A DNA stretch of 64,000 nt from Mycolicibacterium septicum DSM 44393 (GTDB taxonomy: Bacteria; Actinomycetota; Actinomycetes; Mycobacteriales; Mycobacteriaceae), in NCBI RefSeq assembly GCF_000455325.1, contig NZ_HG322952.1:609800-673799 (forward strand), in the 5' to 3' direction. The notes under the pieces are model-generated. The model did no database searches. It was not told the origin of the DNA and saw only the letters and a program-made list of their open reading frames with translations. Of this stretch, positions 27,525 to 36,152 are shown piece after piece. Positions within the stretch are counted from its first letter, which is position 1. Every line of letters starts with the position of its first letter. The position numbers and the translations under genes are program-made.

Positions 27525-28418
27525 ATGCGATCCATCTGGAAGGGTTCGATCGCCTTCGGCCTGGTGAACGTGCCGGTGAAGGTCTACAGCGCCACCGAGG
27601 ACCATGACATCAAGTTCCATCAGGTCCACGCCAAGGACAACGGGCGCATCCGCTACAAGCGCGTCTGCGAAGTGTGTGGCGAGGTGGTCGAGTTCCGCGA
27701 CATCAACAAGGCGTTCGAATCCGACGACGGGCAGATGGTGGTGATCACCGACGAGGACATCGCCACCCTGCCCGAGGAACGCAGCCGCGAGATCGAAGTC
27801 GTCGAGTTCATCCCGGCCGACCAACTCGACCCGTTGATGTATGACAAGAGCTACTTCCTGGAGCCCGACTCCAAGTCGTCGAAGTCCTATGTGCTGCTGG
27901 CCAAGACGCTCGCCGAGACCGAGCGGGTAGCCATCGTGCACTTCTCGCTACGCAACAAGACGCGGCTGGCCGCGTTGCGGGTCAAGGACTTCAGCAAGCG
28001 CAACGTCATGGTGATCCACACCCTGTTGTGGCCCGACGAGATCCGCGATCCCGACTTCCCGGTACTGGACAAGGAAGTCGAGATCAAGCCGGCCGAGTTG
28101 AAGATGGCCGGTCAGGTTGTGGAGTCGATGACCGACGACTTCAAACCGGACCAGTTCCGCGACGACTACCAGGAACAGCTGCATGAGCTGGTCCAGGCCA
28201 AACTTGAAGGCGGAGAAGCTTTCTCGGTCGAGGAACAACCGACCGAGCTCGACGAGACCGAGGACGTGTCCGACCTGCTGGCCAAACTCGAGGCCAGCGT
28301 GAAGGCGCGCGGCGGCGCGGCGAAAGAACCGGAGAAGAAAGCCCCCGCGAAGAAGGCCCCGGCCAAAAAGGCTCCCGCCAAGAAAGCAGCGGCCAAGAAG
28401 GCTCCCGCCAAGAAGTAG
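27525..28418 (+). CDS. ku: Ku-type end-binding protein for non-homologous end joining
   Basis: A homodimeric ring that threads onto DNA ends and recruits LigD. The 297-residue protein begins MRSIWKGSIAFGLVNVPVK, diagnostic for bacterial Ku, and keeps the core through the VVESMTDDFKPDQFRDDY motif. The C-terminus (about 265-297) is a lysine/alanine/proline tail of repeated KKAPA units, a known extension in some bacterial Ku proteins that helps DNA binding. It is separated from ligD by the cutinase, kinase, MocR and PNPOx-like genes. Confidence 0.97.
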   Translation: MRSIWKGSIAFGLVNVPVKVYSATEDHDIKFHQVHAKDNGRIRYKRVCEVCGEVVEFRDINKAFESDDGQMVVITDEDIATLPEERSREIEVVEFIPADQLDPLMYDKSYFLEPDSKSSKSYVLLAKTLAETERVAIVHFSLRNKTRLAALRVKDFSKRNVMVIHTLLWPDEIRDPDFPVLDKEVEIKPAELKMAGQVVESMTDDFKPDQFRDDYQEQLHELVQAKLEGGEAFSVEEQPTELDETEDVSDLLAKLEASVKARGGAAKEPEKKAPAKKAPAKKAPAKKAAAKKAPAKK

Positions 28419-28419
28419 C

Positions 28420-28743
28420 TCAGCGGCGGCAGTCCAGATCCACGTACACCGTCGTGTACTGCAGATTCTGCCCCGGGTTGAACGACGTGATGCTTGCCGC
28501 ACCGGTCGGTATCTGCGGTCCGGTGACCGAGCGCCCCTGTCGGACGGCGCTCACCGTGCAGTCGTCGATGGCCTTGGTGCCCACCTTGCTCAAGATCACC
28601 CGGTAGCCCTGACCTTCGAGGTCACTGATGGTTTGGCTCGCCGTCGACTCGGTGGGCGCGGCGGCAGCGGGCGCGGCAAGCGCCAGCCCAAGCCCGCACA
28701 GCCCGGCACCGGCGACACACACGCTTCTCAAGTTCCGTTTCAC
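28420..28743 (-). CDS. Small exported protein, family A
   Basis: About 107 residues, start probably GTG at 28743 (MKRNLRSVCVAG); an AGAGGA at 28757-28762 is rather far, and a CTG at 28752 is another option. A signal peptide ends near APAAAAP. The mature part has the layout of the proteins at 16487-16780 and 29521-29802: a helix with TISDLEGQGYRVI, a cysteine in DDCTVSAVRQG, and a final VDLDC. It is convergent with ku, with one base between stop codons. Function is unknown. Confidence 0.8.
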   Translation of the reverse strand: MKRNLRSVCVAGAGLCGLGLALAAPAAAAPTESTASQTISDLEGQGYRVILSKVGTKAIDDCTVSAVRQGRSVTGPQIPTGAASITSFNPGQNLQYTTVYVDLDCRR

Positions 28744-28896
28744 TGGGTTCAGCCCGTCCTCTCGGTTTCGGTGAAGTGGGCTAAACCTAAAACGCCGAAT
28801 TCCGTTGTCGGACAATCTCATACCGAATCCACACCGGTTAACACACAGCGAACTCCGCCGAAATACGGCGTTAACATGAGCGCTCCCGGGCCGCCG

Positions 28897-29376
28897 TCAG
28901 GCAGGCACGTCGACGCGCAAGACCTCGTGTTCGTCCAGAATCCGGCGCAGTGCCGCATCCATGGGATGGGCGGATTCGAGGTCGTGACTGCACCGACGAT
29001 CGACCGCGACCACCGTGCCCGGGCTCAGCGGCGTGTGCTCGACCTGATCGACGAACGCGTCGAACATCGTGTGCGGTGTCGCCAGGTAGTAGAGGCCGTG
29101 ACGGGCGTCGGCGAAGCGCGCGCCGTACATCAGTCCGCACTGGGTGATGACGAACAACTCCGACGCCGGGTGCACGTGATGGCCGGGGTGACCCAACTCC
29201 TCCTCGCCCCACACCTCGGCCGCCAGACGAGCCTGGGCCAACCGGTCCTGCAGGTCGTCGGTACACGCGAGCAGGCGGTGGATGAGCGTGCCCGTAGTCG
29301 ACGGGTACTGATCGATCGCGGGTTTGAAATACCGCGCGAAAACATCGCCGAAGAAGTCGTGTCGCTGCTGGGTCAT
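28897..29376 (-). CDS. Conserved-looking hypothetical protein
   Basis: The ATG at 29376 (MTQQRHDFFGDVF), preceded by GGTGGGGAGC, gives 159 residues. Longer readings upstream enter low-complexity proline/arginine sequence. No signal peptide or membrane helix is seen. The sequence is rich in His, including ELGHPGHHVHPASELF and CSHDLESAH, which could bind a metal, and it ends in an acidic helix. I do not recognise a family. It is divergent from a small exported protein gene at 29521. Confidence 0.7.
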   Translation of the reverse strand: MTQQRHDFFGDVFARYFKPAIDQYPSTTGTLIHRLLACTDDLQDRLAQARLAAEVWGEEELGHPGHHVHPASELFVITQCGLMYGARFADARHGLYYLATPHTMFDAFVDQVEHTPLSPGTVVAVDRRCSHDLESAHPMDAALRRILDEHEVLRVDVPA

Positions 29377-29520
29377 CGCGGCTCCCCACCTTGAACTGAC
29401 CCCTCCAGTGTGCGCCCACCGCCGCCGCGGCGGAGGGCCTTTGTCGCGTTGGGTCAGATGCCGCGACGTCCTGCGCCCGATCCGCCCCGCTCTCGCAGTC
29501 CGCCCCCCCATAATTGGGCC

Positions 29521-29802
29521 ATGTCACCGAGGGCCAAGGCCGTCGCGGTGCTACTCGCCTTGACCGGCACCGCGTATTTCGGCGCCACCGCTCCGCCCGC
29601 CGGCGCCGACGGAGCGGATGCCGTCATCAGGGATCTGGAGGCGGAGGGATACACCGTCACCATCAACTGGCTGAGCGGGTTCAACACGCAGCAGCTGGCG
29701 GATTGCACCGTGGTCCGGGTCAACAACCCCTCGTCGAATCCCGAGCCGATGCCCGGTGACACCGTCTATGTCGATGTCACCTGCCCGAACAACTTGTACT
29801 AG
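29521..29802 (+). CDS. Small exported protein, family A
   Basis: From ATG 29521 (MSPRAKAVAVLLALTG) the protein has 93 residues. A signal peptide is cut near PPAGADG. The mature domain has IRDLEAEGYTVTINW, a cysteine in LADCTVVRVNNP, and the closing TVYVDVTC, matching the other two members in this window. All three share GY(x)V, DCTV or NCTV and VD(V/L)xC positions. It is the shortest of the three. Function is unknown; the fold is probably a small disulfide-linked sheet. Confidence 0.82.
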   Translation: MSPRAKAVAVLLALTGTAYFGATAPPAGADGADAVIRDLEAEGYTVTINWLSGFNTQQLADCTVVRVNNPSSNPEPMPGDTVYVDVTCPNNLY

Positions 29803-29858
29803 CGTTCCCCGGCTTCCAGGGCGATTCCGATCCGCGCCGACAAGCGCGACAAGGCGAC

Positions 29859-29872
29859 TAGAACGTGTTTCA
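29859..29872. promoter_or_regulatory. KstR-type operator upstream of the SDR/DapB-like pair
   Basis: TAGAACGTGTTTCA fits TnnAACnnGTTnnA at every fixed position and lies 65 bp before the SDR start. The outer bases are less symmetric than at 13588. Confidence 0.6.
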
Positions 29873-29936
29873 GAAACGCGCCACGACCGCCCACTCACCC
29901 TGCTAGCGTGGCGCCGGACAAGGGAACGGAGCGCAC

Positions 29937-30728
29937 GTGATTCTGGACAGATTCCGACTCGACGACAAGGTCGCCATCGTCACCGGGGCAGGACGTGGAC
30001 TGGGCGCGGCAACGGCGCTCGCGTTCGCCGAAGCCGGTGCGGACGTGCTCATCGCGGCACGCACCAAGGCCCAGCTCGACGAGGTGGCAGACCAGATCGC
30101 CGAGACGGGACGCAAGGCGCACGTCGTCGTCGCCGACCTCGCCCACCCCGAGGCCACCGCGGAACTCGCAGCCGCCGCGGTCGAGGCGTTCGGGAAACTA
30201 GACATCGTCGTCAACAACGTCGGCGGCACCATGCCCGCGCCGCTGTTGAACACGTCCACCCAGGATCTGCGCAACGCGTTCACGTTCAACGTATCGACCG
30301 CGCACGCGCTCACGTGTGCGGCCGTGCCGCTGATGCTCGAACACTCCGGCGGCGGCAGCATCATCAACATCACCTCCACGGTGGGACGCCTGGCCGGTCG
30401 CGGATTCGCCGCCTACGGCACGGCGAAAGCCGCCCTCGCGCACTACACCCGACTGTCCGCACTGGACTTGAGCCCCCGCATCCGCGTCAACGCCATCGCG
30501 CCCGGCTCGATCCTCACCTCGGCCCTCGACATCGTCGCCTCCAACGACGCCCTGCGGGACCCGATGGAGAAGGCCACCCCGCTGCGCCGCCTCGGCGATC
30601 CGGCCGACATCGCCGCCGCCGCCGTGTACCTGTCCTCCCCCGCGGGCAGCTACCTGACCGGCAAGGTGCTCGAGGTCGACGGCGGCCTGAACATGCCCAA
30701 TCTCGACCTGCCCATCCCTGACCTCTGA
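29937..30728 (+). CDS. SDR-family oxidoreductase
   Basis: A 263-residue classical SDR starting at GTG 29937. It has the Rossmann motif TGAGRGLG at about 18-25, NNVGG in VVNNVGGTM, Ser in NITSTVG, and the YGTAKAA catalytic Tyr/Lys. It would act on an alcohol or ketone. The KstR-type site upstream points to steroid or lipid catabolism. The gene pair with the following DapB-like protein corresponds, as I recall, to Rv0927c-Rv0926c of M. tuberculosis. The intergenic gap of 8 bp indicates one operon. Confidence 0.9.
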   Translation: MILDRFRLDDKVAIVTGAGRGLGAATALAFAEAGADVLIAARTKAQLDEVADQIAETGRKAHVVVADLAHPEATAELAAAAVEAFGKLDIVVNNVGGTMPAPLLNTSTQDLRNAFTFNVSTAHALTCAAVPLMLEHSGGGSIINITSTVGRLAGRGFAAYGTAKAALAHYTRLSALDLSPRIRVNAIAPGSILTSALDIVASNDALRDPMEKATPLRRLGDPADIAAAAVYLSSPAGSYLTGKVLEVDGGLNMPNLDLPIPDL

Positions 30729-30736
30729 GGAGAAGA

Positions 30737-31813
30737 ATGACCATTCGCGTAGCGGCGGTCGGTACCGGAAACGTCGGCAAGCATGCGCTCAAGCAGCTCG
30801 TCATCAATCCGGACTACGAACTCACCGGCGTGTGGGTGTCCTCGTCGGCCAAGGCCGGCAAGGACGCCGGAGAGCTTGCCGGCCTTGATGTTTCGACGGG
30901 CGTCCTGGCCACCGACGACCTCGACGCAATCCTGGCCGCCAAGCCGGACTGCGTGGTCTACACCGCCCTTGCCGACAACCGGCTGCCCGAGGCCCTCGAG
31001 GACTACCGGCGCATCCTGGCGGCCGGCGTCAACGTGGTGGCCAGCTCCGCGGTGTTCCTGCAGTACCCGTGGCAGGTGCTGCCGGCCGAGCTGATCGAGC
31101 CCATCGAGACTGCGGCCGAGGCAGGCGGGGCCAGCATCTTCGTAAATGGCATCGACCCCGGTTTCGCGAATGACCTTCTGCCCCTTGCCCTTGCCGGCAC
31201 CTGCCAGCAGATCGAGCAGATCCGGTGCATGGAGATCGTCGACTATGCGACCTACGACAGCGCCGCGGTGATGTTCGACGTGATGGGCTTCGGCAAGCCG
31301 ATCGACGAAACTCCGATGCTGCTGCAACCCGGCGTCCTGACCCTGGCCTGGGGTTCGGTGGTCCGCCAGCTGGCCGCCGGCCTCGGCATCGAACTCGACG
31401 AGGTCACCGAGGAGCACACCCGGGTGCCTGCGCCGGAGGACTTCGAGATCTCGGCCGGCCACATCCCCGCGGGCACCACCGCCGCATTGCGTTTCGAGGT
31501 GCGCGGTATGCGCGACGGCAAGGCGGCCGTGGTGCTGGAGCACGTGACGCGCCTGCGCGACGACCTGTGCCCCGAGTGGCCGCAGCCCGCGCAGGAGGGC
31601 GGCTCATACCGCGTCGTTGTGACCGGTGAGCCGTCCTACCACCTGGACCTGCGCCTGAGCAGCCCCAACGGCGATCACAACCACGCGGGTCTGGTCGCCA
31701 CGGCAGCGCGGGTGGTGAACGCGATCCCGGCGGTGGTGGACGCCAAGCCGGGCATCCGGACCACTCTCGATCTGCCGTTGATCACCGGCCGTGGTCTGTA
31801 CGCTGCCGGATAG
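30737..31813 (+). CDS. DapB-N-like NAD(P)-binding oxidoreductase
   Basis: A 358-residue protein with a ribosome binding site GAGGAGAAG before ATG 30737. The N-terminal Rossmann fold begins VAAVGTGNVGKHALKQL at residue 5, like dihydrodipicolinate reductases, but the protein is longer and lacks the DapB substrate signature. It is the second gene of the operon with the SDR. Relatives are annotated dihydrodipicolinate-reductase-like, with no proven reaction. The linkage to a KstR-type site suggests a ring- or side-chain-degradation role, which is inference. Confidence 0.85.
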   Translation: MTIRVAAVGTGNVGKHALKQLVINPDYELTGVWVSSSAKAGKDAGELAGLDVSTGVLATDDLDAILAAKPDCVVYTALADNRLPEALEDYRRILAAGVNVVASSAVFLQYPWQVLPAELIEPIETAAEAGGASIFVNGIDPGFANDLLPLALAGTCQQIEQIRCMEIVDYATYDSAAVMFDVMGFGKPIDETPMLLQPGVLTLAWGSVVRQLAAGLGIELDEVTEEHTRVPAPEDFEISAGHIPAGTTAALRFEVRGMRDGKAAVVLEHVTRLRDDLCPEWPQPAQEGGSYRVVVTGEPSYHLDLRLSSPNGDHNHAGLVATAARVVNAIPAVVDAKPGIRTTLDLPLITGRGLYAAG

Positions 31814-31837
31814 AACCCCGCTGGAAGGAGCGCCGCG

Positions 31838-32104
31838 ATGAGAATTCGCCTCACCACGCTTACCGGTTGTCTGATGGTTGGCGGTGCTTCCGCGGCGATC
31901 GCCCTGGCCCCGCTGGCGTCGGCCGAACCCAGCGCCCCGAGCGAGCCTCGCCTGCTGCCGCAGTGCGAGGTGACCGGCGGCAGCTCGGTCGAGGGTGGAC
32001 AGACCACCGAATGCGCATCCGAGGGCAATGTGCAGATCGACTCGACACCGCCGCAGCCCGGCTACGGGATGTTCCCCTGGGATGACGATTTTTTCGTACT
32101 CTGA
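31838..32104 (+). CDS. Small exported protein, family B
   Basis: An 88-residue protein preceded by AAGGAG. The signal peptide runs to LAPLASAEP. The mature ~55 residues carry two cysteines, in LPQCEVTGG and TTECASEGN, followed by VQIDSTPP and an acidic aromatic tail (FPWDDDFFVL). The TT.C...GN/S.QI...PP pattern recurs in the next gene. Function is unknown. It lies 24 bp after the DapB-like gene and may belong to that operon. Confidence 0.78.
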   Translation: MRIRLTTLTGCLMVGGASAAIALAPLASAEPSAPSEPRLLPQCEVTGGSSVEGGQTTECASEGNVQIDSTPPQPGYGMFPWDDDFFVL

Positions 32105-32158
32105 CCAGCGCTGACAGCGCTATTCAGACGTAGACTTGCTCCAGGATCGGAGTAGGTC

Positions 32159-32389
32159 ATGACGAACATCGTTCGGTATCTGGCTGCATTGCTGGCGGTG
32201 CCGTGTTTGGCGATTCTCACGGCCCCGGCCGGCTCGGCCGCACCGAAGTGCACCAACGTCTCACCGAACACCACGCAATGCCAGACCAACGGCAGCACGC
32301 AGATCATCACGTCACCGCCCGCCATGAGGAATTACGGCCCCTGGTACGGCCCGGTGTTCGGCTTCGGAGGCATTGGCATCGGTTGGTGA
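32159..32389 (+). CDS. Small exported protein, family B
   Basis: A 76-residue protein with a signal peptide ending near GSAAP. The mature part has CTNVSPNTTQCQTNGSTQI followed by TSPP and a Trp/Tyr/Gly-rich tail (NYGPWYGPVFGFGG). It shares the two-cysteine TTxC pattern with the preceding gene, so the two look like diverged paralogues from a tandem duplication. The aromatic-glycine tail differs. Function is unknown. Confidence 0.75.
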   Translation: MTNIVRYLAALLAVPCLAILTAPAGSAAPKCTNVSPNTTQCQTNGSTQIITSPPAMRNYGPWYGPVFGFGGIGIGW

Positions 32390-32425
32390 CAGCCCTTGTG
32401 ACCCTCCCCGACCTGGCTTGACCAG

Positions 32426-32444
32426 AAAGTTTCGGCTACCCTAA
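32426..32444. promoter_or_regulatory. Weak metal-regulator-like box upstream of mntH
   Basis: The 19 bases ending in CTACCCTAA match, by eye, 14 of 19 positions of the mycobacterial IdeR box as I recall it. The right half is strong and the left half weak. MntR, the expected Mn regulator, may use a related sequence. Confidence 0.3.
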
Positions 32445-32481
32445 CTTTTCTATTCGCATACCCGGATAGAAGGTAGGGCTG

Positions 32482-33708
32482 TTGTTAGAGGACACCAAGG
32501 CGCGCACGACGCCGAGCTGGATGCTGCTCGGGCCGGCATTCGTTGCCGCGATCGCCTACGTCGACCCCGGGAACGTCGCGGCGAATGTCAGCGCGGGAGC
32601 ACAGTTCGGCTACCTGCTGGTCTGGGTGATCGTGGTGGCCAACGCCATGGCCGGACTGGTGCAGTACCTCTCGGCCAAGCTGGGCCTGGTCACCGGCCGG
32701 TCCCTGCCCGAGGTGGTCGCCGACCACACCCGCACCCCGACCCGGATCGCGTACTGGATACAGGCCGAATTGGTCGCCGTCGCAACCGATCTCGCCGAGG
32801 TGGTGGGTGGAGCGATCGCCCTGTACCTGCTGTTCGACCTGCCGCTGCTACTCGGCGGAATCATCACCGGGGTGGTATCGCTACTGCTGCTGAGCGTGCA
32901 GAACCGCCGGGGCCAGCGGGTGTTCGAGCGGGTGATCACCGGACTGCTGATGATCATCGCCATCGGCTTCCTGACCAGTCTGTTCGTCGAGACTCCCCCG
33001 GCGGCCGACGTCGCGGCCGGGCTGATCCCCCGGTTCCAGGGCACCGAAAGCCTGCTGCTGGCCACCGCGATGCTCGGCGCCACCGTGATGCCGCACGCCG
33101 TCTACCTGCACTCAGGCCTGGCCCGCGATCGTCACGGCCACCCCGAACCGGGCGCCCCGCGGCGACGTCTGCTGCGGGTGACGCGCTACGACGTCGGCCT
33201 CGCGATGCTGCTGGCGGGTGCGGTGAACCTGGCAATGCTGCTGGTCGCGGCGACCAACCTGCAGGGACGCGACAACACCGATTCCATCGAGGGCGCGCAC
33301 GCCGCGGTCAGCGACACCCTGGGTCCGACGGTGGCCCTGCTGTTCGCCATCGGACTGCTTGCCTCCGGCCTGGCGTCGACCTCGGTCGGCGCGTACGCGG
33401 GCGCGATGATCATGCAGGGATTGCTGCGTCGCTCCTACCCGTTGCTGCTGCGCCGGATGGTCACGCTGATCCCGGCCCTGGTCATCCTGGCCATCGGCGT
33501 CGACCCCAGCCGCGCCCTCGTGCTCTCCCAGGTCGTGCTGTCGTTCGGCATACCGCTGGCACTGATCCCGCTGGTGCGGCTGACCAGCAACACCACCCTG
33601 ATGGGCGACGACGTCAACCACCGCGTCACCACGGCACTCGGCTGGGCCGTGGCCGGATTGATTAGTGTGCTCAACGTGGTGCTCATCTATCTGACCGTCA
33701 CGGGCTGA
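32482..33708 (+). CDS. mntH: NRAMP-family Mn2+/divalent metal transporter
   Basis: Proton-coupled importer of manganese and related divalent metals. The 408-residue protein, starting at TTG 32482 after AAGGTAGGG, has about eleven membrane helices. The metal-site signatures are DPGNVAANV in helix 1 and MPHAVYLHSG in helix 6. The transport signature region lies between. The GGCT-like gene begins directly after its stop, suggesting co-transcription. In M. tuberculosis mntH (Rv0924c) also follows the SDR/DapB-like pair. Confidence 0.95.
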   Translation: MLEDTKARTTPSWMLLGPAFVAAIAYVDPGNVAANVSAGAQFGYLLVWVIVVANAMAGLVQYLSAKLGLVTGRSLPEVVADHTRTPTRIAYWIQAELVAVATDLAEVVGGAIALYLLFDLPLLLGGIITGVVSLLLLSVQNRRGQRVFERVITGLLMIIAIGFLTSLFVETPPAADVAAGLIPRFQGTESLLLATAMLGATVMPHAVYLHSGLARDRHGHPEPGAPRRRLLRVTRYDVGLAMLLAGAVNLAMLLVAATNLQGRDNTDSIEGAHAAVSDTLGPTVALLFAIGLLASGLASTSVGAYAGAMIMQGLLRRSYPLLLRRMVTLIPALVILAIGVDPSRALVLSQVVLSFGIPLALIPLVRLTSNTTLMGDDVNHRVTTALGWAVAGLISVLNVVLIYLTVTG

Positions 33709-34128
33709 ATGCTTCACCCGTACTTCGCCTACGGCTCGAATCTGTGCGTGACGCAGATGGGCCGGCGCTGTCCGGGCGCGATCGACCCCAGGCCCGCCCG
33801 CCTCGACGGCCACAGCTGGCTGATCAACCAGCGCGGTGTGGCCACCATCGAACCGCTCGGCGCCGCACATGTGCACGGCGTCTTATGGCGGGTCACCGAC
33901 CACGACCTGGCCGCGCTGGACCGCGCCGAGGGAGTGCCGGTGCGCTACCGCCGGGACCGGCTGACCGTGCACACCTCCGGCGGGCCCGAGCCGGCCTGGG
34001 TCTACATCGACCATCGCGTGCAACCCGGGCCGCCGCGGCCTGGCTATCTGGAACGGATCCTGGCCGGCGCAGCGCACCACGAACTGCCACACACCTGGGT
34101 CGAGTTCCTGCGGCGCTGGGCGGGCTAG
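33709..34128 (+). CDS. Gamma-glutamylcyclotransferase-like protein
   Basis: A 139-residue protein whose ATG abuts the mntH stop. The GGCT/AIG2-like fold is indicated by FAYGSNLC at residue 6, the substrate-loop motif, and by GVLWRVTDHDLAALDRAEG, which holds the catalytic Glu. Enzymes of this fold convert gamma-glutamyl amines or dipeptides to 5-oxoproline. It could act on gamma-glutamyl compounds made by the neighbouring YbdK-type ligase, whose gene overlaps it by 4 bp in convergent orientation. That link is inference. Confidence 0.85.
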   Translation: MLHPYFAYGSNLCVTQMGRRCPGAIDPRPARLDGHSWLINQRGVATIEPLGAAHVHGVLWRVTDHDLAALDRAEGVPVRYRRDRLTVHTSGGPEPAWVYIDHRVQPGPPRPGYLERILAGAAHHELPHTWVEFLRRWAG

Positions 34129-35222
34129 TCACCGACCACGGTGGCCGCCAATTCGCTTATCACATCAGCGATCTCGCCCCTGCGACGCCAGGCTCGGCGC
34201 TGGCGTATCGCGCCGTTACCCTCGGCGACGACGCGGCCGAGCTCGCCACGCGCCATCTCGTAGTCGCCCAATGCCACCAGCGCCGGCCGCACCGTATCGA
34301 CGAATCGGTCGAGCAGTTCCCGCACCGGGACCGTCGACTGGTCCCCCAACAGATCGATGCCGTCCCCGTCGAGGCCATCGCGAGCGGCCTTCCAATGGGC
34401 CGCGCGGATCTGGCAATCCGCCAGACGCGGAGCCGATTCGCCATCGTCATGGGCGGTCATCGCCGTCATCACCCCGGCCCGGATCAACGTGGCCAGCAGC
34501 ACCGTCTCGGCCACCGTCGCGGGCACATCGGACACCCGCACCTCCACCGTCGGAAAGTTCGCCGACGGCCGGACATCCCAATAGATCATGCCGTCGTCCA
34601 GCGCGGCGCCGGCCCGCTCGAGCATGGCGACGGCGGCGTCATACTGCGCGGCCGAATCGAAATACGGCGGAGGCCCTGAGCTCGGCCACCGCGACCACAG
34701 CACGCTGCGGAAGCTGGCATAGCCGCTGTCGGTGTTGCGATAGATCGCCGAATTGGCGGTCAGCGCCAACAACACGTGCAGCCACGGCCGCAGCCAGTTG
34801 CTGACGTGGATCGCAGCCTCGCGGTCGGGCACCGCGACATGGACGTGGCAACCGCAGATGCCCTGTTCGTGGGCGATCATGCCGAAGCGGTGGGCGATCC
34901 TGCGGTATCGCGCGGTGGGCGTCACCGGGAACTTGTGCGGCACGGTCGGCGGCAGCGCGGCGGCCAGCAGCTGCGCCCCGCTGGCGGCGGCGGCCTCGGT
35001 GGCAATCCCGCGCAACCTCGTCAGCTCGGAGCGCAGCGCGCTGCTGCTGTCCATCACGGCCGTGGTGGTCTCGACCTGGCAGCTGGTCAGCTCCAGTTGC
35101 AGGTCCACCCCGTGCGCGGCGGCACTCGCGGCGACCTGCCTGTTGCGGGCGATCGGTTCGCCGTGCTGTGGGTCGATGAGCAGGAACTCCTCCTCCACGC
35201 CCATCGTCGGATGACTCGTCAC
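34125..35222 (-). CDS. YbdK-type carboxylate-amine ligase (glutamate-cysteine ligase 2 family)
   Basis: A 365-residue ATP-dependent ligase of the GCS2 family. The opening GVEEEFLLID (residues about 8-17) holds the metal- and ATP-binding glutamates. GCHVHVAVPD and a later arginine-containing SANFPTVEVRVSD support the fold. Family members form gamma-glutamylcysteine, but weakly in the E. coli prototype, so the real substrate may differ. Mycobacteria make mycothiol, not glutathione, which leaves the role open. GTG 35222 and ATG 35204 are alternative starts. Confidence 0.88.
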   Translation of the reverse strand: MTSHPTMGVEEEFLLIDPQHGEPIARNRQVAASAAAHGVDLQLELTSCQVETTTAVMDSSSALRSELTRLRGIATEAAAASGAQLLAAALPPTVPHKFPVTPTARYRRIAHRFGMIAHEQGICGCHVHVAVPDREAAIHVSNWLRPWLHVLLALTANSAIYRNTDSGYASFRSVLWSRWPSSGPPPYFDSAAQYDAAVAMLERAGAALDDGMIYWDVRPSANFPTVEVRVSDVPATVAETVLLATLIRAGVMTAMTAHDDGESAPRLADCQIRAAHWKAARDGLDGDGIDLLGDQSTVPVRELLDRFVDTVRPALVALGDYEMARGELGRVVAEGNGAIRQRRAWRRRGEIADVISELAATVVGD

Positions 35223-35284
35223 GGCTCTGAATTGCCCACCGCAGACGCCTCCAAACCTGCGCCGGCCGTGCCTAAGATCGGGTG

Positions 35285-36109
35285 ATGCCCAACGATTTCC
35301 GCTTTGGCGTCAGCCTGCGAACCGCCGAATCCCAGTCGCAGATTGCCGACGCCGCCCGGCGTGCCGAAGACCTCGGCTTCCACGTACTCAACGTGCCCGA
35401 CCATCTCGGCGCGCCCGCCCCGTTCCCGACCCTGACCGCCGTCGCCGCGGCGACCAGCACGCTGCGCGTCGGGACGTTCGTGCTCAATGCCGGCTTCTAC
35501 AAACCGGCGCTGCTGGCGCGCGATGCCACCGCCCTGCGGGATCTGTCCGGCGGCCGGTTCGACCTCGGGCTCGGTGCGGGCTATGTGCGCGAAGAGTTCG
35601 ACGCCGCGGAACTGCCCTTCCCCAGCGCACGCGAACGCATCGACTATCTGCGCCACACCACCGAGTACCTGCGCGAGCATGCACCCGACATCCCGATCCT
35701 CATCGCGGGCAACGGGGACCGGCTGCTGACCCTGGCCGCCCAGACCGCCGACATCATCGGCCTCACCGGTGGCGACGGGGTCCATGACGGCACCAGTGAC
35801 CCATTGGCCGACCGAATCTCTTTCCTGCGCAACGCTGCCGGTGACCGGTTCGACGAGCTGGAACTCAACATCGCCGTGACCGCGATGCCTGCGCCCGGCA
35901 GCGAGATGCCGATTCTCAACGTGCCCCGCCATTTCCTGCCGGGGCTCAGTGACGAAGAGCTGCTGCGGCATCCCGGAGTGCTGTCGGGGTCGGTCAGCGC
36001 CATCGCCGACCGCATTCGGGGCCTGCGCGAGAAGTACGGGATCACCTACATCATCGTGCAGATCGCCCACGCCGAGGCATTCGGAAAGGTGATCGCCGAA
36101 CTCTCTTAG
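35285..36109 (+). CDS. LLM-class F420-dependent oxidoreductase
   Basis: A 274-residue luciferase-like monooxygenase-fold protein. It opens with FGVSLRTAESQSQIADAARR, then VPDHLGAPAPFPTL and GLGAGYVREEFDAAELPFPS, a pattern of the TIGR03621-type mycobacterial F420 enzymes. These use F420H2 for reduction of unidentified metabolites. It lies 43 bp upstream of the sigK operon, divergent from the YbdK-type ligase. GTG 35282 is an equally possible start. Confidence 0.88.
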   Translation: MPNDFRFGVSLRTAESQSQIADAARRAEDLGFHVLNVPDHLGAPAPFPTLTAVAAATSTLRVGTFVLNAGFYKPALLARDATALRDLSGGRFDLGLGAGYVREEFDAAELPFPSARERIDYLRHTTEYLREHAPDIPILIAGNGDRLLTLAAQTADIIGLTGGDGVHDGTSDPLADRISFLRNAAGDRFDELELNIAVTAMPAPGSEMPILNVPRHFLPGLSDEELLRHPGVLSGSVSAIADRIRGLREKYGITYIIVQIAHAEAFGKVIAELS

Positions 36110-36118
36110 AAATTCGTC

Positions 36119-36145
36119 CCATCCGGGGCGGTGCCGGCACCGAAT
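36119..36145 (+). promoter_or_regulatory. Predicted SigK promoter of the sigK operon
   Basis: CCATCC at 36119-36124 and CCGAAT at 36140-36145 are 15 bp apart. These match the -35 and -10 elements I recall for SigK promoters in mycobacteria. The expected start of transcription, about 7 bp after the -10, falls at or next to the GTG at 36153, so the message is probably leaderless. Confidence 0.65.
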
Positions 36146-36152
36146 CCCAGGT

